Origin: Pleomorphomonas sp. JP5
Lineage (GTDB): Bacteria > Pseudomonadota > Alphaproteobacteria > Rhizobiales > Pleomorphomonadaceae
DNA: 64,000 nt
NCBI RefSeq assembly: GCF_023721815.1
Contig: NZ_JAMDLI010000001.1
Location: forward strand, 310,001 to 374,000
Direction: 5' to 3'
Shown here: positions 35,566 through 44,614 of the stretch, piece by piece
Numbering within the stretch: the first letter of the stretch is position 1
Layout: every line of letters begins with the position of its first letter
Translations under genes and position numbers: made by a program
Notes under the pieces: model-generated
The model's input: only the letters and a program-made list of their open reading frames with translations
Database searches by the model: none
Told to the model about the DNA's origin: nothing

Positions 35566-36374
35566 TGGGCAATCTCCTCACCATCGAGAACATGTCTATC
35601 CGACACACCGGCCGGCTGCTCGTCTCGGGCGTGTCTCTTTCCGTCACCGCTGGCGAACGCGTCGGTCTGATCGGCGAGAGTGGGTCGGGCAAGTCCTTGA
35701 CGGCGCTTGCGGCCATCGGGCTGCTTCCCGAGGGAATGACGGCCGAAGGCTCGGTTCTGCTCGCCGACCGCCAGGTCATTGGCGCTGCCGACCGCGACGT
35801 GGTTGGCCTGAGGGGGACCGCCGTCGCAACCATCTTCCAGGAGCCGCTGACCGCCCTTGATCCACTGATGCGGATTGGCGATCAGATTGCCGAGGTACTG
35901 CGCCGCCGTGCCCGCCGAGATGGACGATCGGTCTCCCGCGCCGACGTTGCCACCGAGGTATCGGCGCTGATGGCGCGCGTCGCCCTGCCCGATCCGGTGC
36001 GTCTTGCCCGCGCCTACCCGCATGAGATGTCGGGTGGTCAGCGTCAGCGGGCGGCCATCGCCATGGCGCTCGCCTGCCGACCCAGCCTTCTCATTGCCGA
36101 CGAGCCGACAACGGCCCTCGATGTCACGACACAGGCCGAGGTGCTGAGGCTCCTCGAAACGCTTGTGCGCGAGGAAAACATGGGGCTCCTGTTCATCAGC
36201 CACGACCTGCCGGTGGTGGGCACAGCCGTCGATCGCGTGCTGGTCCTTCGGGCTGGCGAACTGGTCGAGGAAGGACCGGTCGCCGAAGTGTTCGGTCGAC
36301 CGCGCCACCCCTATACCGTCGGCCTTGTCGAAGCGGCGCGTGCCTTCGACCAAGCCATAGGAGCGGCGCTATGA
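35565..36374 (+). CDS. Peptide ABC transporter ATP-binding protein (DppD type)
   Basis: 269 residues. Walker A GESGSGKSLTALAAIG, signature MSGGQRQRAAIAMALA, Walker B LLIADEPTTALDVTTQ, and H-loop FISHDLPVV. The start is ATG 35565, overlapping the permease stop, with CGGAGG six bases upstream; a TTG at 35562 is also in frame. It pairs with the following ATPase to drive the DppBC-type channel. It is somewhat shorter than many DppD proteins, lacking part of the usual C-terminal oligopeptide-transporter extension. Confidence 0.92.
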   Translation: MGNLLTIENMSIRHTGRLLVSGVSLSVTAGERVGLIGESGSGKSLTALAAIGLLPEGMTAEGSVLLADRQVIGAADRDVVGLRGTAVATIFQEPLTALDPLMRIGDQIAEVLRRRARRDGRSVSRADVATEVSALMARVALPDPVRLARAYPHEMSGGQRQRAAIAMALACRPSLLIADEPTTALDVTTQAEVLRLLETLVREENMGLLFISHDLPVVGTAVDRVLVLRAGELVEEGPVAEVFGRPRHPYTVGLVEAARAFDQAIGAAL

Positions 36375-37123
36375 GCCTCGTCGACCTTACCGCCGTGTCC
36401 TTCGCCTATGGACGTGGCCGCACCGTGCTCGATGGCATCGATCTTCGCATCGAGGCCGGTCGAAACCTGGGCATCGTCGGCGAGAGCGGATCGGGCAAGA
36501 CCACCATGCTCCGCCTGTTGCTCGGTCTGGCTCGCCCCTCCTCCGGTCAGGTGAGCTTTCGCGGCGCGCCGCTCGATCCGGGCGACCGTTCGTTCATGCG
36601 AGGCTTCCGCCGGGCCGTCCAGGCCGTATTCCAGGATCCCTATTCATCGCTCGATCCGCGCCAGAAGATCGCCGACATCATCGCCGAGCCCCTGCGGTCG
36701 TTGAAAATAGCCACCGATGTCGAAGCCGCTGTCACCGAGGCCCTCGCCTCGGTCGATCTGCCGCTCGACGCCGCCAGCCGCTATCCGCATGAGTTTTCCG
36801 GCGGCCAGCGTCAGCGCATCGCCATCGCTCGCGCCATCGTCTCGCAACCCGAGTTGGTGCTGGCCGACGAAGTTGTGAGCGCACTCGACCTCACGACGCG
36901 CATCCGCATTGTCGAGCTTCTGAAGGCCTTGTCGGCAAAGACGACGCTGGTGCTAGTCTCGCACGACATCGGCTTCGTGGCTCTCCTCTGCCAGGATCTC
37001 GTCATCCTGGAAAAGGGCCGCATCGTCGAACAGGGGGCGGCTCGCGACATCCTGTCGGCGCCACAGCATCCCTACACGCAACGCCTCCTCGAGAGCACGC
37101 CGCGCCTGCCCGAGTTCGCCTGA
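36371..37123 (+). CDS. Peptide ABC transporter ATP-binding protein (DppF type)
   Basis: 250 residues. Walker A GESGSGKTTMLRLLLG, Q-loop AVFQDPYSSLDPRQ, signature FSGGQRQRIAIARAIV, Walker B LVLADEVVSALDLTT and H-loop VSHDIGF. The sequence QDPYSSLDPR is diagnostic for the DppF/OppF class. It overlaps the preceding ATPase by four bases and ends the importer operon. It converges on the response-regulator gene only seven bases away, with no room for a terminator between them. Confidence 0.92.
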   Translation: MSLVDLTAVSFAYGRGRTVLDGIDLRIEAGRNLGIVGESGSGKTTMLRLLLGLARPSSGQVSFRGAPLDPGDRSFMRGFRRAVQAVFQDPYSSLDPRQKIADIIAEPLRSLKIATDVEAAVTEALASVDLPLDAASRYPHEFSGGQRQRIAIARAIVSQPELVLADEVVSALDLTTRIRIVELLKALSAKTTLVLVSHDIGFVALLCQDLVILEKGRIVEQGAARDILSAPQHPYTQRLLESTPRLPEFA

Positions 37124-37130
37124 CATTGGG

Positions 37131-38492
37131 CTATTGCGCGTCTCGGTCGCCATCGACGAGCCCGAGGCGCGTCATCTTGTCGTAGAGTGTCGACTTCGGA
37201 ACTCGCAGCGCCTGGGCGGTCGGCCCGAGGCTGCCACCACTTCGGCCGAGCGCGTCGATGATCATCGCCCGCTCGAACGCCGCCACGGCCTCGTTCAAAG
37301 ACAGCGGCTCCGTTGTGGGAGCCTCGGCAAACGGCGGGAATCCAGCTTCTATGCCAAGGACGCAGCGGTCGGCAACATTCCTGAGCTCACGCACATTACC
37401 CGGCCAGTCGTAGGCCATCAGCGTGCGTAGGCGAGTGTCGTCGAGTGCTGGCGCCGGCCGACCATGCACCACGCTGGCCTGTTCGGCGAAATGGGCGAAC
37501 AGCAGCGGGATATCCTCGCGCCGATCCCGAAGTGCCGGCAGCGCAAGCGATGCCACGGCGAGCCGGTAGTAGAGGTCGGACCGGAAGCGCCCTTCGGTCG
37601 ACATCTTGCCAAGGTCGCCCTTGACGGCCGCGACGATGCGGCAGTCGACGGGAACGGATGTGTTGGAACCAAGCCGTTCCAGCGTTCGCTCCTGCAGGAC
37701 ACGCAGGAGCTTGATCTGCACGCTGACTGGCGTGGTCTCGACCTCATCGAGAAACAGAGTGCCGCCGCTCGCATGCTCGATCTTGCCGATGCGGCGCTTG
37801 GTGGCTCCGGTGAAAGCGCCGGCCTCGTGGCCGAACAGCTCGCTTTCGACCAGATGCTCTGGCAAGCCACCGCAGTTGATCGCCACGAAATGGCCTTTAC
37901 GGCGAGGACTCTCGTCATGCAGACAGCGCGCCACCAGTTCCTTGCCGGTGCCGGTGTCGCCGCTGATCAGCACCGAGGCATTGGTGCTGGCGATATCGGC
38001 GATAACCCGGCGCAGCTTCACCATTGCCGGAGAACGGCCGATGATACGCCCCTCCAGACGACCGCCGTCAGTGAGTTTGTGGCGGAGGCGGCGGACTTCA
38101 AGCGCCAGCGCCCTTTTCTCACGCGCCCGGCGGACCACGTCGACCAGATGCTCCGGAGAAAACGGCTTCTCTATGAAATCGTAGGCGCCCGAGCGCATCG
38201 CCTGAACGGCGAGCGAGACGTCTCCATGGCCGGTGATCAGAATGACGGGCAAGTCGACGTCGGCCGCCTGCATATCCTTGAGGAGCGACAGGCCATCACG
38301 GCCGGGTAGACGCACGTCGGAGACGATGACGCCCGGCCGCGCCTCGGCAATCCGCCGCAACGCCTCCTCGACCGATCCTGTGCCAATGGTCGCCATTCCG
38401 TCCAATTGAAGCGCCTGCTCGCAACCGAGCAGTACGTCGGGGTCATCCTCGACAATCAAAACCCGAAGGTCGTCGATCGTAGCCTTCGTCAT
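37131..38492 (-). CDS. Sigma-54-dependent response regulator (DctD type)
   Basis: 453 residues. Receiver domain 1-125 (VLIVEDDPDVL, phosphorylatable Asp in VSDVRLPG, Lys in FIEKPF), AAA+ domain with Walker A SGDTGTGKELVAR and the sigma-54 contact loop GAFTGA, and a C-terminal Fis-type HTH (PTAQALRVPKSTLYDKMTRLGL). ATG 38492 has GGGAGG upstream and overlaps the kinase stop by four bases; a frame open to 38837 is not used. It should activate the sigma-54 promoter at 42008-42023 through the tandem sites further upstream. Confidence 0.92.
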   Translation of the reverse strand: MTKATIDDLRVLIVEDDPDVLLGCEQALQLDGMATIGTGSVEEALRRIAEARPGVIVSDVRLPGRDGLSLLKDMQAADVDLPVILITGHGDVSLAVQAMRSGAYDFIEKPFSPEHLVDVVRRAREKRALALEVRRLRHKLTDGGRLEGRIIGRSPAMVKLRRVIADIASTNASVLISGDTGTGKELVARCLHDESPRRKGHFVAINCGGLPEHLVESELFGHEAGAFTGATKRRIGKIEHASGGTLFLDEVETTPVSVQIKLLRVLQERTLERLGSNTSVPVDCRIVAAVKGDLGKMSTEGRFRSDLYYRLAVASLALPALRDRREDIPLLFAHFAEQASVVHGRPAPALDDTRLRTLMAYDWPGNVRELRNVADRCVLGIEAGFPPFAEAPTTEPLSLNEAVAAFERAMIIDALGRSGGSLGPTAQALRVPKSTLYDKMTRLGLVDGDRDAQ

Positions 38493-40381
38493 GTCGCCTC
38501 CCTGGCGCCCATTGGAACGGTCATCGAGAACACGGCGCCCCGCCCCTCCGCGTTGGAGGCGACAAGCTCGCCGCCGAAATCGCGAATGATGCCCGCCGAG
38601 ATCGTCAGGCCCAGACCGAGGCCAACACCGGGCGCCTTGGTGGTGAAGAAGGGCTCGAACATGTGGGCGAGCCGTTCGGGCGGCAGGCCCGGTCCGCTGT
38701 CGCGGATATCGATGCGGGCAAAGTCGCCCTCGCGACGGGCGGAGAGAACGATGCGCTGGTCCTCTTCGCCCTCCATCGCATCGACGGCATTGCCGATCAG
38801 GTTGAGCAACACCTGTTCGAAGCGGTTGGCGTCGCACCAGAGTTCGATATCGCCACCGTCGATATCCATCGTCACCGCCACGCCTCCGCGCGTCAGGCGA
38901 TGATTGAGCAGGAACAGAACGTCGTCAATGAGCTTGCGCAAGCCGATGCGCTGCGGTTCGCCAGACGACTTGCGGGCAAACGTCTTGAGTTCGCCGGTCA
39001 AGTGGCCCATGCGCTCGACAAGTGGCCGGACGCGTTCGAGATTGCTGCGGACGGTGCCGAGCTCGCCACGCTCCAGGAACTTCACGGCATTTCCCGACAG
39101 CGTCACCAGGGCGGCAAGCGGCTGATTGAGCTCATGGGCGATGCCGGCCGAAAGCTGGCCTAGGCTTGCCAGCTTGCTGGCCTGCACGAGGCCAGACTGG
39201 GCATCGCGGAGTGTGCGCTCCGCGCGCTCGCGATCCTCTACCTCACGCCGCAGTTTTTCGTTGGTGGCCGACAGCGCCGCTGTCCGATCCGCCACCTCGC
39301 TTTCGAGGTGGTCATGGGCCTGTTGCAGCGCCGAACGCGCCGCCAGGATCTCGCGGAGGTGCCGCCGCCGTTGGCGGTAGACCGCAAGAAGGCCCAGACA
39401 CAGAAGGCTTCCGAGACCGGCGAGCGCCGCCCAAAGACGAGCGAGATCGTCCATCTCAGAGAGATCGGTGAACACCGTCAACGTCCAGGGCGTCTCGGGC
39501 ATTGCCCGGCTCTCGGCGAGAAAAAGCCCCTCCGTCGAGAAGCTGCTGTCCGATCTGCTCACACCCGGCAGGCGAACGATGCGGGTGCCACCGTCGAGAT
39601 CGCGCAAGGTGGCGAGGCCGATCGGCGTGAGCGGCCGGTCGTTATACTGCTGGGCCTCGGCGATCTCCCGCCGGGCCTTGTCGTCGAGCGCCACCAGCGT
39701 TCCGTATTTCCAGGCGGGCACCGACGACAGCACGACGACCCCATGCTCGTCACTGAGAATGGCCGGGGACTCCGCCGAGGCCCAGGAACGTTCGAGCTGT
39801 TCGAGGCTGACCTTGGCAACGCTGAAGCCCAGCGTGTCCTTGCCTCGAGCAATCGCCGTCGCCAGGAAATAGCCGGGTTGTCGATTGGTGGTCCCAATGC
39901 CGTAAAAGCGCGTTACCCGGCCGACGTCGGCATTCTGATAGTACGGACGATAGGAAAGGTCGCGGCCGACGAAGCTGTCCCACTTGTTCCAGTTGCTGGA
40001 GGCGATCACGCGGCCTGTCTTGTCGAGCAGAAACACATCGAGCGTGCCGATGCGGTCGTTGAGCGCCTCGAGATAGCTGTCGGCGCGATAGCGCTGCATT
40101 GAATCCTTGGGATCGTCGAGCAGCGCGAGAATGGTGCCGTCGAGCGCCATCACATAAGGATAGCTTGCGTATTTGCCGATCTCCCGTTCGAAACTCGCCG
40201 CATAGAGATCGAGGCGGTGACCGGCGCTCGCGCGCGTCGCCGACAGCGACAACTCGAAGACGACGCGGTAGGCAACGAAAGCCACGATGGCCGCGATGGC
40301 AAGGGCGCCAGCCAACGGCAGGATCGCCGCGAGACGAAACTGCCGGCGTTTCGGCGCGATGCTGTCGGCTTCCTCGGCCAA
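38489..40381 (-). CDS. Sensor histidine kinase (DctB type)
   Basis: About 630 residues. A first membrane span near the N-terminus (AAILPLAGALAIAAIVAFVAY), a periplasmic double-Cache-like sensor domain (YASYPYVMALDGTI, RPYYQNADVG), a second span (LWAALAGLGSLLCLGLLAVY), a coiled coil, the H-box GIAHELNQPLAALV and ATP-site DSGPGLPPE plus GLGLGLTIS. I prefer TTG 40381 as start because GGGAGGAG precedes it; the open frame extends to 40468. RPYYQ and the domain order are typical of DctB sensors for C4-dicarboxylates. It forms an operon with the transporter and the regulator. Confidence 0.88.
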   Translation of the reverse strand: MAEEADSIAPKRRQFRLAAILPLAGALAIAAIVAFVAYRVVFELSLSATRASAGHRLDLYAASFEREIGKYASYPYVMALDGTILALLDDPKDSMQRYRADSYLEALNDRIGTLDVFLLDKTGRVIASSNWNKWDSFVGRDLSYRPYYQNADVGRVTRFYGIGTTNRQPGYFLATAIARGKDTLGFSVAKVSLEQLERSWASAESPAILSDEHGVVVLSSVPAWKYGTLVALDDKARREIAEAQQYNDRPLTPIGLATLRDLDGGTRIVRLPGVSRSDSSFSTEGLFLAESRAMPETPWTLTVFTDLSEMDDLARLWAALAGLGSLLCLGLLAVYRQRRRHLREILAARSALQQAHDHLESEVADRTAALSATNEKLRREVEDRERAERTLRDAQSGLVQASKLASLGQLSAGIAHELNQPLAALVTLSGNAVKFLERGELGTVRSNLERVRPLVERMGHLTGELKTFARKSSGEPQRIGLRKLIDDVLFLLNHRLTRGGVAVTMDIDGGDIELWCDANRFEQVLLNLIGNAVDAMEGEEDQRIVLSARREGDFARIDIRDSGPGLPPERLAHMFEPFFTTKAPGVGLGLGLTISAGIIRDFGGELVASNAEGRGAVFSMTVPMGAREAT

Positions 40382-40424
40382 GATGGCTCCTCCCGCCGGC
40401 TTTCCGTGTATCACCGATAGCGCA

Positions 40425-40454
40425 TGGCCGTCCGGCGGGAAAGCCGGACGGCCA
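40425..40454 (-). terminator. Perfect 12-bp hairpin between transporter and sensor kinase genes
   Basis: TGGCCGTCCGGC, six-base loop GGGAAA, GCCGGACGGCCA. It lies 23 bases after the transporter stop and has no T-run. It is likely a stabiliser or attenuator that makes transporter mRNA exceed the regulator mRNA. Confidence 0.65.
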
Positions 40455-40476
40455 GCGCGTGTCGACAAGCCCTGGA

Positions 40477-41808
40477 TCAGCCGAAGATCTTCAGGAGGAA
40501 GACCGCCAGAACCACCATGGCAGCGCCGCCGATGCGAGTGGAGATCTGGGCGAAGGGCATCAGGCCCATGCGGTTCGATGCCGAGAGGATGGCGACATCG
40601 CCGGTGCCGCCGAGGCCCGAATGACAGCAGGTAACGATGGCCGCCTCGACTTCGTACATCTTGAGCAGCTTGCCGATGAGCCAGCCCGACGACACCATGG
40701 CCAGGACCGTGGCGGCACAGATGGCGAAGTAGGCCGGCGTGAAGGCGGCGATCAGATCGTTCCAGGGAACGTAGAGGGTGCCAAGGCCGACCAGCAGCGG
40801 GAAGGTCATGTTGGTGGTCATGAACTTGTACATCTGGTGAGCGCCGGTCTCCATCCGCTCGGGAATGAGCTTGGACACCTTGAGCAGCGCCGCGCCGATG
40901 ATCATCAGGATCGGGCCGGGAATGCCGGTGAACGGCGACAGGAAGGCGCCGAGGATGAACATGGTGCAGGCCAGAAGGAGGCCGGCGCCCATCAGCGGCA
41001 GCTCGATCTTCTTCTCCACGGCCATCTCCTTCAGGAGCTCGTTGTCGTCGCCGGTCCGGACCAGAAGGCCGTTGCCGGAATACTGCGACTTCTTCTCGCC
41101 GATGCGCTTGAGAATGCCGGAGGAGATGATGGCCACCACATTGCCGATCAGGGCGGCCGGGATCAGCGAGGCGATCAGTTCCGGCTGCGCCGTGCCTAGA
41201 ATCTCGGAATAGGCAAGCGATAGCGGCAGGATGCCCTCGCCAATGCCACCGGCGATGATCGGCATGACGATGAAGAAGAAGGTGTGCTTGAACTCATAGC
41301 CGAAAGCCATGCCCACGAGACCGCCGACCACGACCGCGGCCATCGTACCGACGGCAAGCGGCACGAACATCTTGAGGAAGCCCTGGATCAGCACCTTGCG
41401 GTTCATGCCCAGCATCGAACCGGTCACCAGGCAGGCGATGTAGAGGTAGAGGAAGTTCGACGTCTTCATCACCGCCTTGATGGCGTCCGACGTCGCCGGG
41501 TTCATGACGTGATAGCCAAGCATGGCCGAAGGCACGAACAGGCAGAGAATGGCTGAGCCGCCGATGCTCTTCAGATAGGGAATGCGACCGCCGATTTCGC
41601 CGAGCAGGAAGCCCAGTACCATGATGGCGGCAAAGCCGCCGATCATGTCGGCCGGCAGCTTGCCGATCACCGAGGCGCCGAAGACGACGCCGGCAATGGC
41701 GAGATAGAGCGGAAGCGGCACCGGGCCGACCTTGTAGGCGGCGACGCGCGAGAAAAGGCTGCTGCCCGTCTCCGCCGCGATCGCGTCGTTCTGCGTGATG
41801 TCCGTCAT
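40477..41808 (-). CDS. 2-hydroxycarboxylate transporter family protein (CitS/MaeN type)
   Basis: 443 residues with about eleven hydrophobic spans. The family motif region around IMPIIAGGIGEGILPLSLAY and the C-terminal CCHSGLGGTGDVAILSASNRM (GGxG loops) are typical of the 2HCT family, which takes up citrate, malate or lactate with Na+ or H+. ATG 41808 has AGGAGGA upstream; the open frame extends to 42165 through the promoter. It is the first gene of a minus-strand operon with DctB- and DctD-like regulators, so its substrate is probably the ligand sensed by that pair. Confidence 0.92.
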   Translation of the reverse strand: MTDITQNDAIAAETGSSLFSRVAAYKVGPVPLPLYLAIAGVVFGASVIGKLPADMIGGFAAIMVLGFLLGEIGGRIPYLKSIGGSAILCLFVPSAMLGYHVMNPATSDAIKAVMKTSNFLYLYIACLVTGSMLGMNRKVLIQGFLKMFVPLAVGTMAAVVVGGLVGMAFGYEFKHTFFFIVMPIIAGGIGEGILPLSLAYSEILGTAQPELIASLIPAALIGNVVAIISSGILKRIGEKKSQYSGNGLLVRTGDDNELLKEMAVEKKIELPLMGAGLLLACTMFILGAFLSPFTGIPGPILMIIGAALLKVSKLIPERMETGAHQMYKFMTTNMTFPLLVGLGTLYVPWNDLIAAFTPAYFAICAATVLAMVSSGWLIGKLLKMYEVEAAIVTCCHSGLGGTGDVAILSASNRMGLMPFAQISTRIGGAAMVVLAVFLLKIFG

Positions 41809-42007
41809 GTTCGTTCCTCCTGCCCGGCGCACATCGGTGCGCCGCGGGCCTTTCTCTGGGACTGTCCGGCCATCCGGTATCTCCGGCGCCGAAGCGGCTT
41901 CGGTCCGAGACTTGCGACCTCCAAAGGCTCGCAATCGCCAACCGATATGCCCCGACCCTCCGTCCTCGTTCCCTCCTCGGAAGGCGGCCGTCGCATGCCG
42001 ATTGAAT

Positions 42008-42023
42008 GGCATCAGGCGTGCCA
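42008..42023 (-). promoter_or_regulatory. Sigma-54 (RpoN) promoter of the 2-hydroxycarboxylate transporter
   Basis: On the minus strand TGGCACGCCTGATGCC matches TGGCACG-N4-TTGCW at all but two positions, including the invariant GG and GC ten bases apart. The predicted start would be about 190 bases upstream of the transporter ATG. The operon encodes its own sigma-54 activator. Confidence 0.75.
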
Positions 42024-42085
42024 ACCGGAGATGCTGGCTAAGCGGTTGTTTTATCGATTTAATTTTTCGAGGGAGCGAACGACTG

Positions 42086-42101
42086 GTCCGGGTTTCCGGA
42101 C
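42086..42101. promoter_or_regulatory. Upstream activator site 1 (perfect dyad) for the DctD-like regulator
   Basis: GTCCGGGTTTCCGGAC, a perfect 6-4-6 inverted repeat centred about 95 bases upstream of the predicted sigma-54 transcription start. It is nearly the same as the reverse complement of the second site. Confidence 0.6.
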
Positions 42102-42118
42102 GCGGGCTTTCGGCAGCC

Positions 42119-42134
42119 GTCCGGAAATCCGCAC
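42119..42134. promoter_or_regulatory. Upstream activator site 2 for the DctD-like regulator
   Basis: GTCCGGAAATCCGCAC; its reverse complement GTGCGGATTTCCGGAC differs from site 1 at two positions. The centres of the sites are 33 bases apart, about three helical turns, as expected for two bound dimers on one DNA face. Confidence 0.6.
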
Positions 42135-42313
42135 GATCCGGAGGAGCTTTTGTAAGTGATAACACTGATTTTGTTGATGATTTTGCCGGGCTCTCCGTCG
42201 CGAAGTCGATCCGAGCCCGCTCAGGGGACTTACCTCGCCTTGAAACGATATGTAAGCTGGCTCAAACCGCCGGACGGACGGATCGGCTCCGTCTCGGAAA
42301 CAAGGGAACCGCC

Positions 42314-43366
42314 ATGAAGACGATCAAGGGACCGGGCATTTTCCTGGCGCAGTTCGTGGGTGGAGCACCGCCTTTCGATAGCCTCGACGCGTTGGCGCGC
42401 TGGGCAGCCGGACTCGGTTACGTCGGGTTGCAACTGCCGACCACCGCCGGCCTGTTCGACCTCGAGAAGGCCGCCACCTCGCAAACCTATGCTGACGAGT
42501 TGAAAGGCCGCCTTGCCGAGGCCGGTGTGGAGATAACGGAGCTCTCAACCCATATCCAGGGGCAGCTCATCGCGGTTCATCCTGCCTATGACGAGTTGTT
42601 CGACGGCTTTGCCTCGGAAGCGGTCAGAGGAAACCCCTCCGCCCGCACCGAGTGGGCGACGCGCGAAGTGATGCTGGCCGCCGAAGCATCGCGCCGGCTC
42701 GGCCTTGCAGCCCATGCCACCTTTTCAGGGGCGCTCGCCTGGCCCTTCATCTACCCCTGGCCGCAGCGGCCGGGCGGTCTCGTTGAGGAAGCGTTCGCGG
42801 AACTGGGGCGGCGCTGGAAGCCGATCCTCGATGCCTATGACGAGGCCGGAGTCGACGTCTGCTTCGAGCTGCACCCGGGAGAGGATCTTCATGACGGAGC
42901 GACCTTCGAGCGCTTCCTGTCGGAGGTCGGCCATCATCCTCGCGCCAACATCCTTTACGACCCCTCGCATTTCGTCTTGCAAGCGCTGGACTATCTCGCC
43001 TTCCTGGACATCTACCACGAGCGAGTCAGGGCCTTCCACGTCAAGGACGCCGAGCTCAATCCATCGGGGAGGTCGGGCGTCTATGGCGGCTATCAGTCCT
43101 GGATCGACCGACCAGGTCGCTTCCGTTCGCTGGGCGACGGTCAGGTCGATTTCAAAGCCATCTTCTCCAAGATGGCTCAATACGACTTTCCCGGCTGGGC
43201 GGTGCTCGAATGGGAATGCGCCCTGAAGCATCCCGAGGATGGCGCCTCCGAAGGGGCGCCCTTCATCAAGGATCACATCATTCGCGTCACCGAACATGCC
43301 TTCGATGATTTTGCCCAAAGTGGCGCCGACGCCGCGACAAACCGCAGGCTGCTTGGCATTGGTTGA
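42314..43366 (+). CDS. Sugar phosphate isomerase/epimerase family protein
   Basis: 350 residues of the AP-endonuclease-2-like TIM barrel. Metal-site residues are seen in CFELHPGEDLHDG, ILYDPSHFVLQ, AFHVKDAEL and VLEWECAL. The start is ATG 42314, with a weak AAGGGA upstream; the open frame runs back to 41795 through the divergent promoter region and is not credible there. It opens a plus-strand operon with a Gfo/Idh/MocA dehydrogenase, a pairing common in inositol-like and keto-sugar catabolism. The substrate is unknown. Confidence 0.86.
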   Translation: MKTIKGPGIFLAQFVGGAPPFDSLDALARWAAGLGYVGLQLPTTAGLFDLEKAATSQTYADELKGRLAEAGVEITELSTHIQGQLIAVHPAYDELFDGFASEAVRGNPSARTEWATREVMLAAEASRRLGLAAHATFSGALAWPFIYPWPQRPGGLVEEAFAELGRRWKPILDAYDEAGVDVCFELHPGEDLHDGATFERFLSEVGHHPRANILYDPSHFVLQALDYLAFLDIYHERVRAFHVKDAELNPSGRSGVYGGYQSWIDRPGRFRSLGDGQVDFKAIFSKMAQYDFPGWAVLEWECALKHPEDGASEGAPFIKDHIIRVTEHAFDDFAQSGADAATNRRLLGIG

Positions 43367-43375
43367 GGACAGGAC

Positions 43376-44506
43376 ATGAGCAAGACCCGCATCAAACTCG
43401 GCATGGTCGGCGGTGGCGCCACCGCCTTCATCGGAGCGGTGCACCGCATCGCCATGCGCATGGACGACCGGTTCGAGCTGGTCGCCGGAGCCCTTGACGT
43501 CGATGTCGAGCGTGGTCGCGTCTTCGCCGAAACGCTTGGCATCGCGCCCGAACGTACCTACGCCACATATCAGGAGCTGATCGACAAGGAAGCGCGGCGT
43601 CCCGACCGCGTCGACGCGGTCGTGATCGTCACACCGAACTTCCTTCATTTCCCCATCGCCAAGGCGGCGCTGGAGGCCGGCTTCGACGTGATCTGCGAGA
43701 AGCCGATGACGACGACGCTGGCCGATGCGAAAGCCCTTGCAGCTCTGGTTCAATCTACCGGTCGTCGCTTCTTCCTGACCCACACCTACACCGGCTATCC
43801 GATGGTGCGACAGGCGCGAGAGATGATCGCCGCCGGGGAGATCGGCAAGCTTCGGCGTGTGGAGGTCGAGTATCTGCAGGACTGGCTGGCCGCGCCGGTC
43901 GAGAACACCGGCGCCGAGGGCGCCGTATGGCGGACCGACCCCAAGAAGGCCGGCGCCGGTGGCGCCATCGGCGATGTCGGCACCCACGCCTGGAACCTCG
44001 CCGCCTTCGTCTGCGGCGAAGAGCCGACCCATATTCTGGCCGAGCTCAGTACGCTGGTTGAGGGGCGCCGGGTCGATGACGACGCGGCCATTCTGATGCG
44101 CTACGCCTCGGGCGCCAAGGGCTCGATCCTGGCCAGCCAGGTGCTCCCCGGCAACGGCAACAACGTGTCGTTTCGCATTTACGGCGACAAGGCCGGCCTC
44201 GAATGGTGGCAGGAAAAGCCGGAGGAACTGTGGTTTACCCGGCTCGGCGAGCCGCGCCAGATGATCCGCCGCAACGGAGCCGGCGCAACAGGCGCAGCCA
44301 TTGCCGGCAGCCGCGTGCCGGCCGCCCATCCGGAAGGCTACCTTGAGGCGTTCGCCAATCTCTACCGCGACGCCGCAGACCTCCTTTCCGGGGAAACGAC
44401 CGCCACCATGGTGCCATCGGCCCGCGACGGCGTCAGCGGCTCGAAGTTCGTCGAAGCCTGCCTGAAATCCAATGCTGCCGGCAACATCTGGACAGAGGTC
44501 GACTGA
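43376..44506 (+). CDS. Gfo/Idh/MocA-family oxidoreductase
   Basis: 376 residues. NAD(P)-binding GMVGGGATAFIGAVHR at the N-terminus, the conserved EKPM (VICEKPMTTTLADAK) after the Rossmann fold, and the C-terminal catalytic segment GDVGTHAWNLAAF with the usual Asp and His. These enzymes oxidise sugars, inositols or sugar derivatives at a hydroxyl. It starts ten bases after the isomerase stop. Likely a step in one pathway with its neighbours; the sugar cannot be named. Confidence 0.9.
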   Translation: MSKTRIKLGMVGGGATAFIGAVHRIAMRMDDRFELVAGALDVDVERGRVFAETLGIAPERTYATYQELIDKEARRPDRVDAVVIVTPNFLHFPIAKAALEAGFDVICEKPMTTTLADAKALAALVQSTGRRFFLTHTYTGYPMVRQAREMIAAGEIGKLRRVEVEYLQDWLAAPVENTGAEGAVWRTDPKKAGAGGAIGDVGTHAWNLAAFVCGEEPTHILAELSTLVEGRRVDDDAAILMRYASGAKGSILASQVLPGNGNNVSFRIYGDKAGLEWWQEKPEELWFTRLGEPRQMIRRNGAGATGAAIAGSRVPAAHPEGYLEAFANLYRDAADLLSGETTATMVPSARDGVSGSKFVEACLKSNAAGNIWTEVD

Positions 44507-44614
44507 ACATCGTTGTCCAGTCAACTGTTGCGACATAAGCAGGGTCAGCCCGAGCGATCCTGTTGAGATCAACTTGATTGGCGGGCATTTGAGGTTGCGC
44601 CAAAAGGAACAGCA

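Noticed and set aside
37131-38837. N-terminal extension of the DctD-like frame
   Set aside because: Residues before 38492 are an out-of-frame reading of the sensor-kinase gene; the receiver domain starts at ATG 38492, which has its own ribosome-binding site.
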